Assembly (NCBI GenBank): GCA_937936275.1
Contig: CALHCJ010000133.1
Coordinates: forward strand, 1 to 39,472
DNA from: an uncultured Flavobacteriaceae bacterium
GTDB lineage: Bacteria; Bacteroidota; Bacteroidia; Flavobacteriales; Flavobacteriaceae
Reading direction: 5' to 3'
DNA: 39,472 nt
The notes under the pieces were generated by a model. The model had not been told where the DNA came from, searched no databases, and saw only the letters and a list, made by a program, of their open reading frames with translations. The position numbers and the translations under genes are program-made. Below are positions 17,301 through 25,168 of this stretch, in pieces (positions within the stretch are counted from its first letter, which is position 1; every line of letters begins with the position of its first letter).

Positions 17301-17683
17301 CTTACACCGTTACTCCAATTTTTATGCATATTGATATTCGAAGTGTCAGATACATCTTTAAATTTAAAGTTTCCAAGGTTTTGGTATAGCTTATTTTCTA
17401 CCTGATTTCCGCAGAAAAAAATGTCTTGAAGCCCGTCGTTATTAAAGTCAATAATCCCTACACCGGCGCCATTATAGAAATAATCATAGTTGAATAAATT
17501 TTCAAGTGTTTCTATGTTCTCCGTAATGGTATTTTCAAACGCAATACCACTTGAACTCGATTCGACTTGGTAAAAAATTGGCTCAATACTTTTAGCAGTG
17601 GGTTTTTCAGATTTGTTGTTTGTGCAAGTAATAAGAAAAGTAACCGAGATGATGAGAAGTAATAATTTTTTTAGGTCAATCAT
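14357..17683 (-). CDS. Large lipoprotein with FG-GAP/VCBS repeats and an ASPIC/UnbV domain
   Basis: 1,108 residues. A lipoprotein signal ends in FLITC (Cys20). Repeated calcium-binding-like motifs of the form DxNxDGxxD appear near residues 79, 131, 188, 261, 312 and 487, and again through the C-terminal half, as expected for FG-GAP/VCBS beta-propeller blades. An ASPIC/UnbV domain lies at about 520-600 (SRSVRGYRSSHQNIAHFGLG, then VYVNWPSG). The order propeller-ASPIC-propeller suggests two propellers. Proteins of this type are common next to SusC/SusD pairs in marine flavobacteria and are thought to be surface binding proteins; their ligands are mostly unknown. It lies downstream of the susCD operon, past that operon's terminator, and has its own candidate -7 box. 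Confidence 0.9.
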   Translation of the reverse strand: MIDLKKLLLLIISVTFLITCTNNKSEKPTAKSIEPIFYQVESSSSGIAFENTITENIETLENLFNYDYFYNGAGVGIIDFNNDGLQDIFFCGNQVENKLYQNLGNFKFKDVSDTSNINMHKNWSNGVSIIDINNDGWQDIYISQGGPYAREKRGNLLFINQKNGAFLEQAQKYGLADQGISTQTVFFDFDNDNDLDCFVMNENEFYGVDPINLYKLIEKDENARYYNSCHFYENQDGQYKDITKKAGFERPLFGLGISVSDINNDNLLDLYVSSDYYIPDALFVNNGDGTFTDSIKSYTQQVSFYGMGMDIADLNNDGLQDIFVLDMAANDHVRSKTLMASMNTTRFDYLISKAGFHHQYMYNSLQLNLGNNKFSNIAQLTNLANTDWSWSVLMADYDLDTDKDIFVTNGYRKYALDNDLQQDVYKAKVKYKGRVPLDVKRNLYESMPSEKLANILFENNGELNFKNRAKDWGLDDFSFSNGAAIADFDNDGDLDLVVNNMDQKAFLYKNTSKEKEKGNHLIIDSKGILSEAFPKVQIFYNDQTSQVVESRSVRGYRSSHQNIAHFGLGKATIVDSVYVNWPSGNQNAFYNVEVNKTLVVRESDSKNAKDAPRLDKLFNTIQAEDLGFSYYHKENSFDDFEKEILLPYKQSTQGPFIEKADVNNDGLKDILIGGASGQSTELYIQNKQGQFVLKNVPAFVSDKSHEDTAAIFIDIENDGDQDIFIVSGGNEFLEYSSLYADRLYLNDGHGNYEKNAQQALSKFAQSGRAVASIDYDEDGYDDIVVGNRLKPQNYPRFAPSVLYKNDKGKLRDVTNDIIPELENFGMVNDVLVTDFNGDNLLDIIAVGEWTDIGFFQNNGGTFSLSKGQGFTNEKGWWYTINETDINNDGKPDYVVGNVGQNLKFKANQKKPLKIHATDFDGNGSPDIVLSKKYKGDFVPVRGRECSSQQMPFIKDKFKTFDEFANAKLVDIYGEKLETAYEREVTNFNSLILINQGNGIFRANKLPIEAQSFPILSVLFKDFNNDGFDDCLIAGNIYETEVETPRLDHLSGLVLLSNQKDGFDVMPRISSGLYLEGNVKAMTWLKTAQDKELLLTALNNSGLLINSLN

Positions 17684-17751
17684 AATTATTATGAAGATTA
17701 ATTGACAAACTTTTTGGTAAAATTGGATAGATATCTATAGATTTTAGGAAT

Positions 17752-17759
17752 CAAAGATA
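17752..17759 (-). promoter_or_regulatory. Candidate -7 box for the VCBS lipoprotein gene
   Basis: The minus strand reads TATCTTTG, an exact TAnnTTTG match, about 70 bases before the ATG at 17683. TTA appears 19 bases upstream instead of TTG. Together with the upstream terminator this suggests a separate transcription unit. Confidence 0.45.
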
Positions 17760-17834
17760 ACTCAGAGCCCGTAGATAATAAAATAACGATTTTAGTCTGG
17801 TCTTAATCGCTACTTGTTATTGAAGTCTTTTTAT

Positions 17835-17870
17835 TAAAAAAGGGGTCGCATGCAATGCAACCCCTTTTAA
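17835..17870 (-). terminator. Intrinsic terminator of the susCD operon
   Basis: A long stem AAAAGGGGT/ACCCCTTTT, extended by GCA/TGC around a small loop, with a T-run on the minus strand. It lies about 55 bases after the stop of the third operon gene (17925). It separates the susC-susD-lipoprotein operon from the VCBS gene. Confidence 0.85.
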
Positions 17871-17924
17871 TTTCTATAAATTATAAAGTAGTACCAACTT
17901 AAGTTGAATACTCTTTAATTGGCA

Positions 17925-18878
17925 TTAATCAGCACAATAATCTATCTCTATAAGACCAGCAGCTGTACCAGTTCCGATATCGGCAACTACATTGCCAGCA
18001 GGAGTGGTAATCTGAAACGAAATTTCACCCCAGAAATCTCCAGTGAATTCGATAGTAGCTGCAGCAGTCTGACCAGCAGGAACATCAAAAGTAGCTGTAC
18101 CTTCGCTATCTCCGGCAGTACATGCATATCCTGGATCTTCATAAGGTGTACATAAACCAAGTTCGAAAACAGTACCATCGCTTAAAGTAACGATAATTCC
18201 TGGTCCTCCACCATCACCAGTAGTTGGCTGCCATCCATCACCAAATGCATCTTGCATATCAACGGTCCAAGTACCCGCTTGAGTTGGTTTAGGGCCACAT
18301 ACCATAACCGCTTCATATTCAAAAGGTGAATTGAAATAGGAACCTGTAATAGTACCAGAGTTATCAGCAACTGAATATCTAGCGCCGTCAGTTCTAACGA
18401 TTTCGAAACGAATGGTAAATGCATCACCACCAAAAATATCATCCCCTGTTAAACCAAGAGTTGACTGCATTTCTGCTGCGGTAGTAGTGTAAGTAAATCT
18501 TGGAAGCCCAACGTCACCTATAGTCCCATCAGCGAGAGAAAAAGATTGCACTAATACTTCCGCATCACCAATGGTAGAATTTCCTCTATCAGAAGTTTTG
18601 TCATTGTAGCCAAGATAAACGTCTAGTGATTGTAGTAAAGCTCCGTTTTCTTGATCTTGAACTTCAACTGTTGCGCTGAAACCACCGCTCGTTAAGGTAC
18701 TAGTTACAACATCATATTCAATTTGACTTTCTGCAACCTCTATAGTTCTTAAGGTAGAACCTCTAGTTTCTGCTTCGATAATTTGATCAAAGACTTTGTC
18801 GCCGTCTTCACAAGCTGCGAATAGTAATCCTACCATTGCAACTAAAAAGAATTTGTTACTAAAATTTATTTTTTTCAT
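17925..18878 (-). CDS. Lipoprotein, third gene of the susCD operon
   Basis: 317 residues. A lipoprotein signal ends in FAAC (Cys23), followed by EDGD, an acidic stretch fitting surface export. The N-terminal half is beta-rich (SGGFSATVEVQDQENGA). The C-terminal half holds four cysteines (194, 243, 253, 315) and a DAFGDGWQP motif (210-218). It resembles the GDGW-type extracellular beta domains of Bacteroidota proteins, with possible disulfides. No named family is assigned. It starts 13 bases after susD and is followed by the operon terminator, so it is probably an accessory substrate-binding protein of the same uptake system (a SusE-like position, inferred). Confidence 0.8.
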   Translation of the reverse strand: MKKINFSNKFFLVAMVGLLFAACEDGDKVFDQIIEAETRGSTLRTIEVAESQIEYDVVTSTLTSGGFSATVEVQDQENGALLQSLDVYLGYNDKTSDRGNSTIGDAEVLVQSFSLADGTIGDVGLPRFTYTTTAAEMQSTLGLTGDDIFGGDAFTIRFEIVRTDGARYSVADNSGTITGSYFNSPFEYEAVMVCGPKPTQAGTWTVDMQDAFGDGWQPTTGDGGGPGIIVTLSDGTVFELGLCTPYEDPGYACTAGDSEGTATFDVPAGQTAAATIEFTGDFWGEISFQITTPAGNVVADIGTGTAAGLIEIDYCAD

Positions 18879-18891
18879 TTTTCTATTTTTT

Positions 18892-20613
18892 TTAGTTAGC
18901 AGGTGGAAATGTCGGACTTGACGGATTGGTATCCCAGAATACTTGTGTAGTCAAATCAGTTTTTTGACTTAAGTTAGGATTGTTCAACACTTCATTTTGC
19001 GGAAATAATAACGTTCTTGGAAATGGTCCTGGATCAAGCTCCCAGTTGGGTGCAACTGTAGTAGGAAATCCTGTTTTTCTGTAATAGTTATACGACTCAA
19101 AACCACCACCATACAATGTCGTGAAATATTGCTCAGCGAAAATGTTTTGTTTTGCATCACCAGTAGCTGCGTTGTAGGCAGCAACAATATCAGAAATATA
19201 CGTTTCAACGTCATCCTCTGAAGGTGCAACAGACCCATCTGCTGAACCATCTAAGGCACCAAAGGTTTGAACCTTAGCAATCGATTTCTCAAGACCGGCT
19301 TGCAGCGCAGCGGCTCTTTCCATATCAGTAGTTGCCATTTCTCCTATCCAAAAATCAACATATGAAGAAAGAATGATTGGCTCTATACCAGCGCCACCGC
19401 CACCTTGGCCAAGACCTACACCTGGCGCTAAAAGAACACCTGTTATAGCATCAGCGTCGCCAAATTGGCTATCATCAAATCGACCACCTGCAGGATAAAC
19501 ACCTGGCGCAGCCTTTAAGAAACCATCTGGTGGGCCACCTTCGTCATTACCGTGAGATCTACCCCAGTACCCATTATCTGTGCTACAGAAAACAAACCCA
19601 TCATAATGTGCAGGAGGTGTAAAGAATGAACAAGAGATAGTCTCTTCATTAGGTGGAACAGCATTACCATCAACATCGATCGCACCTGGCACACCATTTG
19701 CTTGTCTGTAAAAATAATATCGAATTCTAGGATCGTTATTTTCTAACATTAAGTTCATCAACCAATTCGAGCGGTACGGGCCAACGCCTGTTGGTGTATA
19801 ACTCGTTTCGTAATCAGGATGTCTGTCACTTGGTTGTAACTCGCTAACGCCATATTGAAATTGAAAATCATCATCAGCAGAAGATATATAGTTGTCGCCG
19901 GCTACAATAGCATCAAAAGCAGCTTTATTGCCAGTATTTTTGTAGGTACGTAATCGAATCGAGTTGATTGCTTTAATCCACTTTTCGGTATCCCCACCAT
20001 AGAACATATCGGTCGAGCCTTGAGTATCTGGCCCTGAAGCTAAAAGCGCTTCAGCTTCTGCTAAAATACCAAGAGCACCTGCATAGACCTCTTCACCGCT
20101 ATCTAACGCTGGTGCAGGAAATTCTGCTGCATTACCTGCTTGTGAGAAAGCCGCTCCGCCAAGCATATCGACAAGTTGCAATAAGGAGTGGGCGTACATG
20201 ATTTTACCCACACCAATGTGAAATGAGTAATCTACTTCACTCTCAGCATCGATGGCCTCTAGTGTTTGTATGTTCGTTAAAATACCAACATCAACAGCAC
20301 CATTGCCTGGAATCGTAAAACTTGAACTATAGGTTCTGGCCCATACGGCATTCAAGGTAGTACCCGGTAAACCGTTGAAATAGTTTCGACCGTTGAAATA
20401 TTCAATACGTGTTAGTTGGGCTGCAACATCACCAAAATCATCTTGGTTCGATGCATATGCCAGTTGTATAGAATTCAATAATAAATTAGGATCCGACTGC
20501 GTCGGTGCTAATTCATTTGGACTTACTGTCAAGCCCAATTCGGTCGTCTCACAGGCGAAGAACGTTAAGCCCGCTAGAATGACCAGTGTAATAGGTTTAA
20601 ATATATTTTTCAT
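18892..20613 (-). CDS. SusD/RagB-family nutrient-binding outer-membrane lipoprotein
   Basis: 573 residues. The lipoprotein signal ends in LTFFAC (Cys21). The mature start (LGLTVSPNELAPTQSDPNLLLNSIQL) carries the typical SusD-like N-terminal helix. TPR-like helices follow, e.g. ALGILAEAEALLASG and IKAINSIRLRTYKNTGNKAAFDAI. The C-terminal YYRKTGFPTTVAPN and LLFPQNEVLNNPN are standard SusD endings. It forms the lid on the SusC barrel and captures the substrate at the surface. It starts 26 bases after susC. The substrate cannot be deduced, since no glycan-degrading enzymes are in the window. Confidence 0.95.
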   Translation of the reverse strand: MKNIFKPITLVILAGLTFFACETTELGLTVSPNELAPTQSDPNLLLNSIQLAYASNQDDFGDVAAQLTRIEYFNGRNYFNGLPGTTLNAVWARTYSSSFTIPGNGAVDVGILTNIQTLEAIDAESEVDYSFHIGVGKIMYAHSLLQLVDMLGGAAFSQAGNAAEFPAPALDSGEEVYAGALGILAEAEALLASGPDTQGSTDMFYGGDTEKWIKAINSIRLRTYKNTGNKAAFDAIVAGDNYISSADDDFQFQYGVSELQPSDRHPDYETSYTPTGVGPYRSNWLMNLMLENNDPRIRYYFYRQANGVPGAIDVDGNAVPPNEETISCSFFTPPAHYDGFVFCSTDNGYWGRSHGNDEGGPPDGFLKAAPGVYPAGGRFDDSQFGDADAITGVLLAPGVGLGQGGGGAGIEPIILSSYVDFWIGEMATTDMERAAALQAGLEKSIAKVQTFGALDGSADGSVAPSEDDVETYISDIVAAYNAATGDAKQNIFAEQYFTTLYGGGFESYNYYRKTGFPTTVAPNWELDPGPFPRTLLFPQNEVLNNPNLSQKTDLTTQVFWDTNPSSPTFPPAN

Positions 20614-20639
20614 AATCTTCGTCGTATTAATAATTGTTA

Positions 20640-23600
20640 TTAGAAGGATGCTTTAAGGCTAAATCCATATCTTCTAGCACTTGGGCCATTTATAAAATCG
20701 AATCCAGAGCCGTTACCAACACCAACACCCTGAACGTTAGGATCAAAATTAGCGCCATCTGGTGTGTTGTAGGCATCATACCAAAGGTTAAAACCTTGCA
20801 CGGTAAACGTTAATTGACCAAATGGTGTCTTGTCTAGGAATTTCGAAGGCATACTGTATGATAAGGATACTTCTTGTAAACGAACTACTGATGCGTCGTA
20901 AATTCTAGTTTCAGTAGGACCAAATAGTAAATTTGTAAAGAAATACGTAGAGTTATTAATTTGAGTGTTGTTAGGGGTACCATCAGCTTTTACTCCTGGT
21001 AAAATATAAGTGCCCAATCTATCTTCCGTTTCCGTAATCAAACCTCTACCAAGGAGAGTTGCCACTGTACTTGAAAGGATATCACCACCTTTCGTATGGT
21101 TTATTTGAAAACCTAAACTTAGATTTTTGTAACTCAAAGTATTAATAAAGTTCATTGAATAGTCAGCAATAGCATCACCTACAATTGGCGCTAAACCATC
21201 TGCGTCTTGTTCTGCTACCTGATAATTACCAGCACCATTTACAATAAAATTGCCATTATCATCACGTTGAATAGCTGTACCTACTATTGAACCTAAAGAT
21301 TTTCCTTTTTGCGCAACGTTAGAACCTCTAAATAAACCACCACCTTCAGCTAAAGAACCAGCATAAAAAATCTGATCTTGATCTTGCTCAGTCACGGTTA
21401 CATCGTTAGTGAAGAAATTAACTCTTGAATTCCAGTTAAAGTTTTCACTTCTAACAAGATCAATACCGAAATCAGCTTCAACACCAGTATTTTCAATCGC
21501 ACCGATATTACTTTGTGTGGTGGTAAAACCAGTTGATGGAGCAAGCGGTTGTTGAACAATTAAGTCATTTGTGGTTTTCTTGAAATAAGTTACATCCAAT
21601 GAAATTCTATTCTTCCAAAGCTTACTTTCTAAACCAAATTCAACCTCTTCTAAAAGTTCAGGCTTCAGGTCGGGATTTGCTCTAAAGTTAGCGACCTGAT
21701 TGGTTGTGATTGATGTTCCATCACTATTAAATACCTGAGTGTTTTGCTCGGTAAAACCAACAGTAGGATAGGCCGAACTGGTATCAAAGTTAGCAGAAGT
21801 ACCGTAACTGGCTCTAACTTTTAAGAAATTTAGACCATTCTCCGACTTAATGCCAGGAAACGCGTTTGTCGGTAAAAACGATAAACTTGCTCCAGGATAC
21901 GTAATACTATTGTTGGCGCTTTGGAAATTAGAAACCCAATCTTTACGAGCACTTATATTTAGGAATAAGTAATCGTCATAATCTAAGATAGCAGATCCTA
22001 AAATACCCATAATGTTCCGTTTTCTAGAGAACTGCAATGGTAGCTGATTTTCGTAGTTAAAATGTCTTTTAACACCAAAAACAATTTGACCCGTACTAGC
22101 AACACCACTTCTATCAAAGGTATCTTGCCTTGTCGTTGCACCCGCAGTAAATGAGAGACCTAACTTTTCAGAAAGATCGTAATTACCATTAAGAGATACA
22201 AAATGATCCCAAATAGTATTGTTATTGTCGTAAGTCTGAAGGAATCCAAAGATAGCACTGTTGAAGGCTACGCCCCCTTTGTTCGAACTATTGTTGTTTC
22301 TTTCATTGTAAAAATCCAAACCAGTTCGCCAGTTTAAATCAAGATTTTCGCTTAACTCATACTGCGCCGATAGATTCCAAAAGAATCTGTTGGTAAGTTG
22401 ATTGTACACAACGTTCTTTGCGGTCCATCTTGGATTGATTATACTATTGTTCTGACGGTAGTAAACACTAGCACCTGTTATAGGGTTTTCAAATGGTAAG
22501 CCCATTAAGTCAACACTTCTCGGGGTGAAAAAGACGTTACCATATATCGAAAGGCCATCAGTACCATTACCTCTACTGGAGGCAACTGGTGGTGTGAAGA
22601 CATTCGATCGGGCAAAATTCATAGTACCTCTAACAGTAAATTTGTTAGTTAATTTGGCTACACCACCTAACGAAATATTCAAACGGTCAAACTTGTTTCC
22701 AGGTGTAAATCCTTCATCATTGTAATAACCAACATTTGCGTTAAATGCAGTATTACCATCATCTGAAGCGCCTGCAATATTAACGTTGGTGTTTAGAGTA
22801 TTACCAGGTCGAAAAAATTCGCTAAAAGAATCGTAGGGTCTCCACTCATAACGCGCTCCTGCAAATTCAGGAAATGCTTGTGGAATTCCTGTAGCGGCTG
22901 AAGCTGTAGAGTAAGGATGAGCTAATGTGCCATTCTCATCTATAGCAGCTTGGGCTCCCCAACCTGCGGTACCACCTTCTTCAAAACTTGGTCCCCAGTT
23001 ACTAAAGAACCATCCAAAAGCTTGGTCAAAGCCATTACCGTAAGAATCTTGAAAGTCTGGTGTAGATGCAATTTCGTTAACGAAATAAGACTGACTTACC
23101 GTAATTTCTGTCTTTTTAGGTCCAGAGGTTGAAGAGCCTGACTTGGTAGTAATTAAGATTACACCATTACGCCCTTGAGTTCCATACAAAGTGGCCGCCG
23201 AAAGTCCTTTCAGTACCTCGATATTCGCAATGTTGTTCGGATCTAAATCTAAAAAACGAGAACCACCAGTATTCCCAGCAATAAAACTTCCTTGTTGATT
23301 TGTATCGTTACTAAAAGGAACACCATCAACAATGAATAAAGCTTGGTTGTTTCCACTGAAAGAGTTCAATCCTCGAATGATAACATTGGTAGCTGAACCA
23401 GCAGCACCACCAGCAGCTGTAATCTGAACACCTGCTGCTTTACCGGATAGTACTCTAGCAACATCACCTTCAGCTCTGTCTTCAAGATCTTCCGAGCCAA
23501 CAGACGTTACTGCGTAACCCAAGGCCTTTTTTTCTCTTTTGATACCTTGTGCAGTTACCACAACCTCTTCAAGGGCCTGTGCATCTTCCTGCATTTGAAC

Positions 23601-23876
23601 ATTAACTGTGTTCCCAGCACCAATTGTTTGTTTAACATCTCTCTGACCAATGTAAGAGAAAAGTAAAACTTGACCTTCACTTCCATTGATGGAGTAATTG
23701 CCGTCAAAATCGGTTTGGGTACCGTTAGTCGTACCCTCAACGACGATGTTAACACCAGGTAACGGTAGACCATCTTGGTCAGTTACCGTACCGGTAATCG
23801 TCTTGTCTTGTGCAAAAGATAAATGCACAACAAACGCCAATAGCAGCGTTAAGATTCCATTTAATTTTGTTCTCAT
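20640..23876 (-). CDS. SusC/RagA-family TonB-linked outer-membrane protein
   Basis: 1,078 residues. The signal peptide ends at LSFAQ. A carboxypeptidase-regulatory-like domain follows (TITGTVTDQDGLPLPGVNI, about 27-105). The TonB-box region is LEEVVVTAQGI and the plug domain is about 115-240 (VQITAAGGAAGSATNVIIRG, FIVDGVPF, ATLYGTQGRNGVILITTK). The rest is a 22-strand-type barrel ending in an aromatic residue (YGFSLKASF). It imports a substrate powered by TonB/ExbBD. First gene of the operon, divergent from rpsL across 410 bases; no ECF sigma, anti-sigma or hybrid sensor gene stands beside it, so regulation is not evident. Confidence 0.97.
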   Translation of the reverse strand: MRTKLNGILTLLLAFVVHLSFAQDKTITGTVTDQDGLPLPGVNIVVEGTTNGTQTDFDGNYSINGSEGQVLLFSYIGQRDVKQTIGAGNTVNVQMQEDAQALEEVVVTAQGIKREKKALGYAVTSVGSEDLEDRAEGDVARVLSGKAAGVQITAAGGAAGSATNVIIRGLNSFSGNNQALFIVDGVPFSNDTNQQGSFIAGNTGGSRFLDLDPNNIANIEVLKGLSAATLYGTQGRNGVILITTKSGSSTSGPKKTEITVSQSYFVNEIASTPDFQDSYGNGFDQAFGWFFSNWGPSFEEGGTAGWGAQAAIDENGTLAHPYSTASAATGIPQAFPEFAGARYEWRPYDSFSEFFRPGNTLNTNVNIAGASDDGNTAFNANVGYYNDEGFTPGNKFDRLNISLGGVAKLTNKFTVRGTMNFARSNVFTPPVASSRGNGTDGLSIYGNVFFTPRSVDLMGLPFENPITGASVYYRQNNSIINPRWTAKNVVYNQLTNRFFWNLSAQYELSENLDLNWRTGLDFYNERNNNSSNKGGVAFNSAIFGFLQTYDNNNTIWDHFVSLNGNYDLSEKLGLSFTAGATTRQDTFDRSGVASTGQIVFGVKRHFNYENQLPLQFSRKRNIMGILGSAILDYDDYLFLNISARKDWVSNFQSANNSITYPGASLSFLPTNAFPGIKSENGLNFLKVRASYGTSANFDTSSAYPTVGFTEQNTQVFNSDGTSITTNQVANFRANPDLKPELLEEVEFGLESKLWKNRISLDVTYFKKTTNDLIVQQPLAPSTGFTTTQSNIGAIENTGVEADFGIDLVRSENFNWNSRVNFFTNDVTVTEQDQDQIFYAGSLAEGGGLFRGSNVAQKGKSLGSIVGTAIQRDDNGNFIVNGAGNYQVAEQDADGLAPIVGDAIADYSMNFINTLSYKNLSLGFQINHTKGGDILSSTVATLLGRGLITETEDRLGTYILPGVKADGTPNNTQINNSTYFFTNLLFGPTETRIYDASVVRLQEVSLSYSMPSKFLDKTPFGQLTFTVQGFNLWYDAYNTPDGANFDPNVQGVGVGNGSGFDFINGPSARRYGFSLKASF

Positions 23877-24212
23877 TTTTTAAGTATTTGAATTAGCTAA
23901 GCGCAAACATCTTAAAATCATGTTAATAATCCAAACTAATATTAATAAAACTTTAAGAAAGTATTTCTTTTTTGAAGGTTACATATAAAACATTTTGTCA
24001 AACTATCATTATAATATATAACAACCATCGATTTTGAGATTATCATAATCTTGAACAAAATTAACAGTACGGTGAGGGAGCATAAAAATTTAAATTTTAA
24101 AATTCAGTAAGTATTTAGGTAGAGTTGTCGTGGTTATTGAGGGTGGTTGTAGTCGATTACATAGGTTTTGATTGTGGGTTTGAAAAAAAATAGAAATTTA
24201 ATGCGATAGGAT

Positions 24213-24242
24213 TTGAAATATTATGAAATAGTATTACATTTG
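24213..24242 (+). promoter_or_regulatory. Promoter of the rpsL ribosomal operon
   Basis: TTG (24213-24215, inside ATTTG), a 19-base spacer, then TACATTTG (24235-24242). Both elements and the spacing match the Bacteroidota housekeeping promoter TTG-N19-TAnnTTTG. Transcription should start near 24248, about 40 bases before rpsL. Confidence 0.8.
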
Positions 24243-24244
24243 CC

Positions 24245-24261
24245 AGCCCTTAAACGGGGCT
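24245..24261 (+). other. Hairpin at the 5' end of the rpsL transcript
   Basis: AGCCC (24245-24249) and GGGCT (24257-24261) with a 7-base loop, placed at the expected start of the message. It may stabilise the 5' end or take part in regulation. No T-run follows, so it is not a terminator. Confidence 0.4.
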
Positions 24262-24286
24262 AAGTTTTATACATATATAATATAGT

Positions 24287-24661
24287 ATGCCAACAATTTC
24301 ACAATTAGTACGAAAAGGAAGAGTCACAATTACTAAGAAGAGTAAATCGGCTGCTTTAGATTCGTGTCCTCAAAGGAGAGGGGTTTGTACTCGTGTTTAC
24401 ACAACTACACCTAAAAAGCCAAATTCTGCTATGCGTAAGGTAGCAAGGGTGAGGTTAACAAATGGTAAAGAGGTAAATGCGTACATCCCAGGTGAGGGTC
24501 ACAATTTACAAGAGCACTCGATAGTATTAGTAAGAGGCGGAAGGGTTAAGGATTTGCCGGGAGTTAGATATCATATCGTGAGAGGTGCTTTAGATACTGC
24601 AGGTGTAGCAGGAAGAACTCAACGAAGATCTAAATACGGAGCAAAACGCCCAAAGAAGTAA
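24287..24661 (+). CDS. rpsL: 30S ribosomal protein S12
   Basis: 124 residues, full length. The highly conserved decoding-site segments [13 protein letters not shown] and [13 protein letters not shown] are present. Lysines 43 and 88, whose replacement gives streptomycin resistance in other bacteria, have the wild-type residue. First gene of the str operon, directly behind a strong promoter. S12 sits at the decoding centre and checks codon-anticodon pairing. Confidence 0.99.
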   Translation: MPTISQLVRKGRVTITKKSKSAALDSCPQRRGVCTRVYTTTPKKPNSAMRKVARVRLTNGKEVNAYIPGEGHNLQEHSIVLVRGGRVKDLPGVRYHIVRGALDTAGVAGRTQRRSKYGAKRPKK

Positions 24662-24685
24662 ACAAAACTTTTTTAAGAAGAAGCA

Positions 24686-25162
24686 ATGAGAAAAAAGCAG
24701 GCAAAAAAAAGGCCATTATTACCAGATCCAAGATTCAATGATCAGTTGGTTACGCGTTTTGTGAATATGATGATGTGGGATGGTAAGAAATCTGTAGCAT
24801 TTAGTGTTTTTTATGATGCTATTGATATCGTAGATGAAAAAAAGACAGACGAAGAGAAAAGCGCATTAGAGCTTTGGAAAGATGCATTGTCTAATGTTAT
24901 GCCGCATGTTGAAGTTAGAAGTAGACGTGTTGGTGGTGCAACTTTTCAAATTCCAATGCAAATCAGACCAGATCGCAAGATTTCTACAGCCATGAAATGG
25001 TTGATTAGTTATTCAAGAAAGCGAAATGAAAAAGGAATGGCTCAAAAATTAGCAGGAGAAATATTAGCTGCTTCGAAGGAAGAGGGTGCTGCTGTGAAGA
25101 AAAGAGTTGATACCCATAAGATGGCGGAAGCAAACAAAGCATTCTCTCACTTTAGATTTTAA
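24686..25162 (+). CDS. rpsG: 30S ribosomal protein S7
   Basis: 158 residues, full length. [19 protein letters not shown] opens the protein, and [14 protein letters not shown] and [16 protein letters not shown] are the conserved 16S-binding regions. S7 starts assembly of the 30S head and contacts the exit-site tRNA; in E. coli it represses the str operon through the rpsL-rpsG spacer. Here that spacer is only 24 bases and shows no obvious stem, so the E. coli-style site is not evident. Six bases separate it from fusA. Confidence 0.98.
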   Translation: MRKKQAKKRPLLPDPRFNDQLVTRFVNMMMWDGKKSVAFSVFYDAIDIVDEKKTDEEKSALELWKDALSNVMPHVEVRSRRVGGATFQIPMQIRPDRKISTAMKWLISYSRKRNEKGMAQKLAGEILAASKEEGAAVKKRVDTHKMAEANKAFSHFRF

Positions 25163-25168
25163 TCAGAA

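Larger units (their letters stand above)
23877..24286. other. Divergent intergenic region between susC and rpsL
   Basis: 410 bases, very AT-rich, without a credible open frame. The right end holds the rpsL promoter and a short hairpin. For susC the only exact TAnnTTTG on the minus strand is TAATTTTG at 24063-24056; it lacks a matching TTG and would give a leader of about 180 bases, so I do not assign the promoter. Otherwise I see nothing in it. Confidence 0.6.

Noticed and set aside
24056-24063. TAATTTTG on the minus strand as the susC promoter
   Set aside because: It has no TTG at the right distance, and the leader would be about 180 bases long; in AT-rich DNA such boxes are expected by chance.
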